NCBI RefSeq assembly: GCF_034259205.1
Contig: NZ_CP139487.1
Coordinates: 4,089,409-4,153,408, forward strand
Origin: Peredibacter starrii
GTDB lineage: Bacteria; Bdellovibrionota; Bacteriovoracia; Bacteriovoracales; Bacteriovoracaceae
Direction: 5' to 3'
Length of the DNA stretch: 64,000 bases
Position numbers and translations under genes: made by a program. Positions within the stretch are counted from its first letter, which is position 1. Every line of letters starts with the position of its first letter. Under the pieces are notes generated by a model. It saw nothing but the letters and a program-made list of their open reading frames with translations. It did no database searches and was not told the origin of the DNA. Of this stretch, positions 61,126 through 64,000 are shown piece after piece.

Positions 61126-61437
61126 AATATTAAATTTTGAAAGTTGATCGTGGGCCAAATACTTAGCTCGAGTGCGCGCTTTTGATAAGTCCGTGGGTCG
61201 GTAGGCCGGCATCTCTACTTCAACCGAATCACCAACATACTTCTTGGTCCATACGTTCATAATTTTGATCGACACATAATAAGTGTGAGAATGTGACTTA
61301 TATCCATAGACCTCTAGGGCCACAAACTGTCCCTTTGGTGAAACACCCAGGGTATCAATCATCTGGTGTTCACGGGCAAAGGCCGAGACAGAAAGAGTAA
61401 ATAAACTGATAATCAGTAGTTTCGATAGGTTTTGCAT
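61117..61437 (-). CDS. Small exported protein of unknown function
   Basis: Product of 106 residues from the ATG at 61437 with signal peptide MQNLSKLLIISLFTLSVSAFA; upstream starts to 61503 add only a non-signal segment. Mature part is basic (YRPTDLSKARTRAKYLAHDQ), perhaps YdgH-like or beta-rich. No motif. 3' end overlaps the sirtuin gene by 9 nt. Confidence 0.6.
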   Translation of the reverse strand: MQNLSKLLIISLFTLSVSAFAREHQMIDTLGVSPKGQFVALEVYGYKSHSHTYYVSIKIMNVWTKKYVGDSVEVEMPAYRPTDLSKARTRAKYLAHDQLSKFNISG

Positions 61438-61574
61438 ATGCCTCATATAAAGCAAGGCCTGGGCCAAGTTTCCTAACCACAAATCAGGAGTTAGGAGCCC
61501 CAAAATGTCTCAATTCTGGTGACTGTCAAAAGTTTATACAGCTTGGGACTGACTTCAAGAATGAATGGGAGGAA

Positions 61575-61593
61575 GGGATTGGATGGCAATCCC
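61575..61593 (-). terminator. Small hairpin after the membrane-protein gene of the carotenoid operon
   Basis: GGGATTG (61575-61581)/CAATCCC (61587-61593) with loop GATGG. T-run poor. Possible terminator for the crt operon on the minus strand. Confidence 0.35.
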
Positions 61594-61634
61594 TATGGAA
61601 TAGAATTGAAAGAAAATGTGTTTGGGTCAACTGC

Positions 61635-62216
61635 CTATGGGAGGAAAAGCAGGGTCTCTTTTACTCCGGGATATCCGTCAGAAAACCATTTCCACCAACT
61701 AAGAATCATCAGGAGATGCCCTACAAAGATGAAAAAGTGACTCCACATTTCGACTCGATCAGAGTGACCTTGAATGTATCTTCTCCAATGAAGGGCCTCA
61801 TCAACCACACTATAGAAAATAGAAAGCGCAATCATCACCAGAGATGGAATCGCAAAAAAGTCAGGAAACGAATAGGCCAGACATAGTAAAAGGCAGCTAC
61901 TGATTCCTGCAAAGATCGTAATGTGATGAACCAGCGCCTCACCTTTTTGAAGTTCTTCCTTATAGACCGTTCTGTGTCCGATGGTATCGAAAGCAATGGC
62001 ACCCACAAAAATGAAAGTCCCAAGTGGAACATTCCAAACATATGTAGGAAAAGTTACACCATTGGTATAACCCAAAAGTACAAACCCCAATGTGGCAAAC
62101 AGAAGACCCGACATGAGTCCTACCCAGGCAATATAAGTAATCCAGTCTGAGCGGTCGAACATCTTCACCCGCGACACATAGATAGTGGCATCTTTAATAA
62201 ACGTATTGTTACTCAC
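61635..62216 (-). CDS. Multi-pass membrane protein in the carotenoid operon, unknown function
   Basis: Product of 193 residues starting at GTG 62216: GGAG lies six bases before it and it overlaps the crtB stop as GTGA. A TTG start at 62228 is rejected. About five membrane helices, with conserved-looking polar groups DTIGHR and VVDEALHWRR, then MWSHFFIFVGH: several His and Glu inside or next to helices. Could be a cyclase, hydroxylase or lipid-modifying protein of the carotenoid route (inference). No family recognised. Confidence 0.65.
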   Translation of the reverse strand: MSNNTFIKDATIYVSRVKMFDRSDWITYIAWVGLMSGLLFATLGFVLLGYTNGVTFPTYVWNVPLGTFIFVGAIAFDTIGHRTVYKEELQKGEALVHHITIFAGISSCLLLCLAYSFPDFFAIPSLVMIALSIFYSVVDEALHWRRYIQGHSDRVEMWSHFFIFVGHLLMILSWWKWFSDGYPGVKETLLFLP

Positions 62217-63118
62217 TTGAGTCTCCAAATAATATCGATGTAATCAAGCTCTCTGCGCTTAAACATTCGCTCTGGAAGCAAGCGAAGAATATCAAAAGTA
62301 CCTTTTAGAATGAGTACTATCTTTCGTCCTTTAGACACGTAAGCTCTTGTTGAAAGTGCACTCTCACCTTGGCGAAGAATGTTTCTTCCGATCTCACGAT
62401 AAAAATAAGCTGCAATTAAAATGGTATAGGCCGAACGTAAGGGAAGATGCTCAATTCCAGCAAGACCAGAATTGTAATACTTCTCTGCTTCGGCCAGCAA
62501 TCGCTTCACCACTAAAAAGAGCTTAGAGCGATTCTCGCTCCTCATATAATTTTCTTTAGTCAGGCCCACTTGTTGTAACCACTCAAGAGGAAGATAGAGT
62601 CGCCCTCGCTCATGATCTTCTTGCACGTCTCGGGCAATATTTGTCATCTGCATAGCAAGACCTAAATGGGCAGCCTCTTTTAGCGCCCTTTTATCGTAAA
62701 GCCCCATCACATGACTCATCATAAGTCCAACAGTACTGGCCACTCGATAGCAGTAAAGCTTTAGCTCAGAGATGGTCTCATATCTCTCGTTCCTTTCATC
62801 CATCGCCATCCCTTCAAGTAACTCCATGGCATAGAAAGAAGGAATCTGAAATTTGTTCGCGGCCTTTCTTAGGGCCTCAAATGGCACGGGTAAAACTTCA
62901 TAAGCACTATTCCAGATTTTATCTGTAAGTGTTTTCAATTCCTCTAAGCTCGAACCGTCCTTACCGTCATCCAACACATCATCACAATGACGACACCAGA
63001 AATAGATAAGTGAAGCTCCATTCATCAAATCAGTTGGAAAGAATCGTGAAGCAAGATAAAAACTTTTTGAACCTTTCGCCATAACGGCATGGGCCTCATT
63101 GGTAACAGCATCAACCAT
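62213..63118 (-). CDS. crtB: Phytoene synthase
   Basis: Product of 301 residues from the ATG at 63118, which lies eight nt inside the crtI end with GGAGG before it. Squalene/phytoene synthase motifs: YFWCRHCDDVLDD (first Asp motif), RVASTVGLMMSHVMG, and QMTNIARDVQEDHERGRLYLP (second Asp motif). Joins two geranylgeranyl diphosphates (or farnesyl, in the C30 variant) into phytoene or its equivalent. Confidence 0.95.
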   Translation of the reverse strand: MVDAVTNEAHAVMAKGSKSFYLASRFFPTDLMNGASLIYFWCRHCDDVLDDGKDGSSLEELKTLTDKIWNSAYEVLPVPFEALRKAANKFQIPSFYAMELLEGMAMDERNERYETISELKLYCYRVASTVGLMMSHVMGLYDKRALKEAAHLGLAMQMTNIARDVQEDHERGRLYLPLEWLQQVGLTKENYMRSENRSKLFLVVKRLLAEAEKYYNSGLAGIEHLPLRSAYTILIAAYFYREIGRNILRQGESALSTRAYVSKGRKIVLILKGTFDILRLLPERMFKRRELDYIDIIWRLK

Positions 63119-64000
63119 GAGCAAAGTCCTCCAGGACAAGTCCAACTGTTGCCTTAGCAGAGTTCACCACTCCAGGCACACCGGCACCTGGATGAGTTCC
63201 AGCACCTACAAAATAGAGTCCTGAAATTTCAGCGTCCCGGTTACGAGTTCTGAAGAATGCACTCTGAGTAAGAAGTGGTTCAAGTGAAAAGGCAGAGCCT
63301 TGGTGAGCATTAAGCTCGCTTTCGAAATCAAGTGGCGTGAAGATTCTTTGAGTAACAAGATTCTCTTTCAGACCTGGTAGATATCTTTCATCCAGATAAT
63401 TCAAAATCTTCTGAGCATACTTAGGACCTTCTACGTTCCAATCTACTTCTGATTTTGAAAGATTCGGTACAGGCGCTAAAACGTAGAATGCTTCGTGACC
63501 TGGAGGAGCCAAATCCGGGTCACTTCGCGTCGGAGCATGTAGGTACAATGAAAAATCGTCCGCAAGCCTACCTTCTTTGAAGATGTCTTTCAGAAGTTCA
63601 CGGTAGCGCGGCCCAAAAAGAACTGTATGGTGGGCCATTTCGGGATATTGTTTTTTGGTTCCGAAATAAATCAGAAACAAAGACATACTGTATTTCATTT
63701 TACGAAGACGATTTCTCTGCTGGTCGGCAATTGGAGAATCACTCAGGAGTTTTTCATAAGTATGCATAACGTCAGCATTACTGATGACGATATCAAACGG
63801 ATAAAAGCCATCTTTTTTTGTATAGAGGCCGATTACCTTCTGATTAGAGTTCAGGATTTGCTCTACTTCAGAATTACACTGAATCTTACCGCCTAATTCT
63901 TCGAATAATTTCACCAGACCATTAACGAGAGCGCCTGTTCCTCCCTTCGGAAAATAGACTCCCCACTTTCTCTCAAGAAAGTGAATAAGAGTATAAATCG
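63111..64000 (-). CDS. crtI: Phytoene desaturase (partial, runs off window end)
   Basis: The C-terminal ~296 residues of CrtI: YFPKGGTGALVNGLVKLFEE, IVISNADVM, HTVLFGPRYRELL, FVGAGTHPGAGVPGVVNSAK near the end. The frame is open to base 64000, so the FAD-binding N-terminus lies outside. Introduces double bonds into phytoene. First visible gene of a crtI-crtB-membrane protein operon. Confidence 0.95.
   Translation of the reverse strand, partial: IYTLIHFLERKWGVYFPKGGTGALVNGLVKLFEELGGKIQCNSEVEQILNSNQKVIGLYTKKDGFYPFDIVISNADVMHTYEKLLSDSPIADQQRNRLRKMKYSMSLFLIYFGTKKQYPEMAHHTVLFGPRYRELLKDIFKEGRLADDFSLYLHAPTRSDPDLAPPGHEAFYVLAPVPNLSKSEVDWNVEGPKYAQKILNYLDERYLPGLKENLVTQRIFTPLDFESELNAHQGSAFSLEPLLTQSAFFRTRNRDAEISGLYFVGAGTHPGAGVPGVVNSAKATVGLVLEDFAHG

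Overview
The window is a 64 kb stretch of bacterial chromosome, GC content roughly low-to-mid 40s percent by eye. It looks like a predatory or predator-related Bdellovibrionota member (Bacteriovorax/Peredibacter/Bdellovibrio-like). This is an inference from the many small secreted orphan proteins, the dense chemotaxis and two-component signalling, and the general gene style; no rRNA, tRNA or marker gene in the window proves it. Coding density is high, with many 1-4 nt gene overlaps and clear intrinsic terminators. I see no CRISPR array, intact transposase, integrase or prophage.

Layout. 1-3.9 kb: small stress and housekeeping genes, including an Rrf2 regulator/AhpD-like pair with a perfect palindrome upstream, methionine aminopeptidase, a lipocalin, and a Gdx/SugE guanidinium exporter behind what I read as a guanidine-III (ykkC-III) riboswitch. 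3.9-5.8 kb: an exported trehalase that resembles fungal neutral trehalases, including their Ca-binding loop. 5.9-22.5 kb: signalling. It holds a PAS protein and a 110-residue protein that both carry a degenerate chemoreceptor tip, a Crp/Fnr regulator, a STAS-CheX protein with a pseudo-receiver HD-GYP protein, a NarL-type two-component pair, a cheW-cheA-cheR-cheB operon preceded by a 48-codon gene, and a second histidine kinase/receiver pair. 22.5-28.6 kb: RNA cyclic phosphodiesterase, Nudix, HutD-like and several secreted orphans.

28.7-38.5 kb is the most unusual region. Two convergent, tightly coupled operons encode three Rieske oxygenases, a 2Fe-2S ferredoxin, an AurF-like diiron oxygenase, a ferritin-like diiron protein, a sterol-desaturase/fatty-acid-hydroxylase protein, a hexapeptide-repeat protein, a GH3-type adenylating enzyme, an SDR and a possible GNAT-fold protein. 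I read this as an uncharacterised oxygenase-rich biosynthetic cluster without PKS or NRPS; its product cannot be read from sequence.

38.6-42.0 kb: a two-gene DNA-repair-like operon (SNM1-type metallo-beta-lactamase nuclease plus a Cas4-like nuclease fused to an XPD/DinG helicase). 42-54 kb: a lactonase-like MBL protein, twin RRM RNA-binding proteins with related leaders, FUSC and CorA membrane proteins, a ybhP-clsB-ybhN-like lipid operon, VOC, HD, free-Met-sulfoxide reductase, MFS and a beta-propeller protein. 54.2-57.1 kb: an AT-rich accessory patch with an RHS C-terminal remnant, a DUF4288 gene, duplicated sequence and orphan genes. 57.6-64 kb: asparagine synthetase, M14 peptidase-sirtuin pair, and a carotenoid operon (crtI running off the window end, crtB, and a membrane protein of unknown function).
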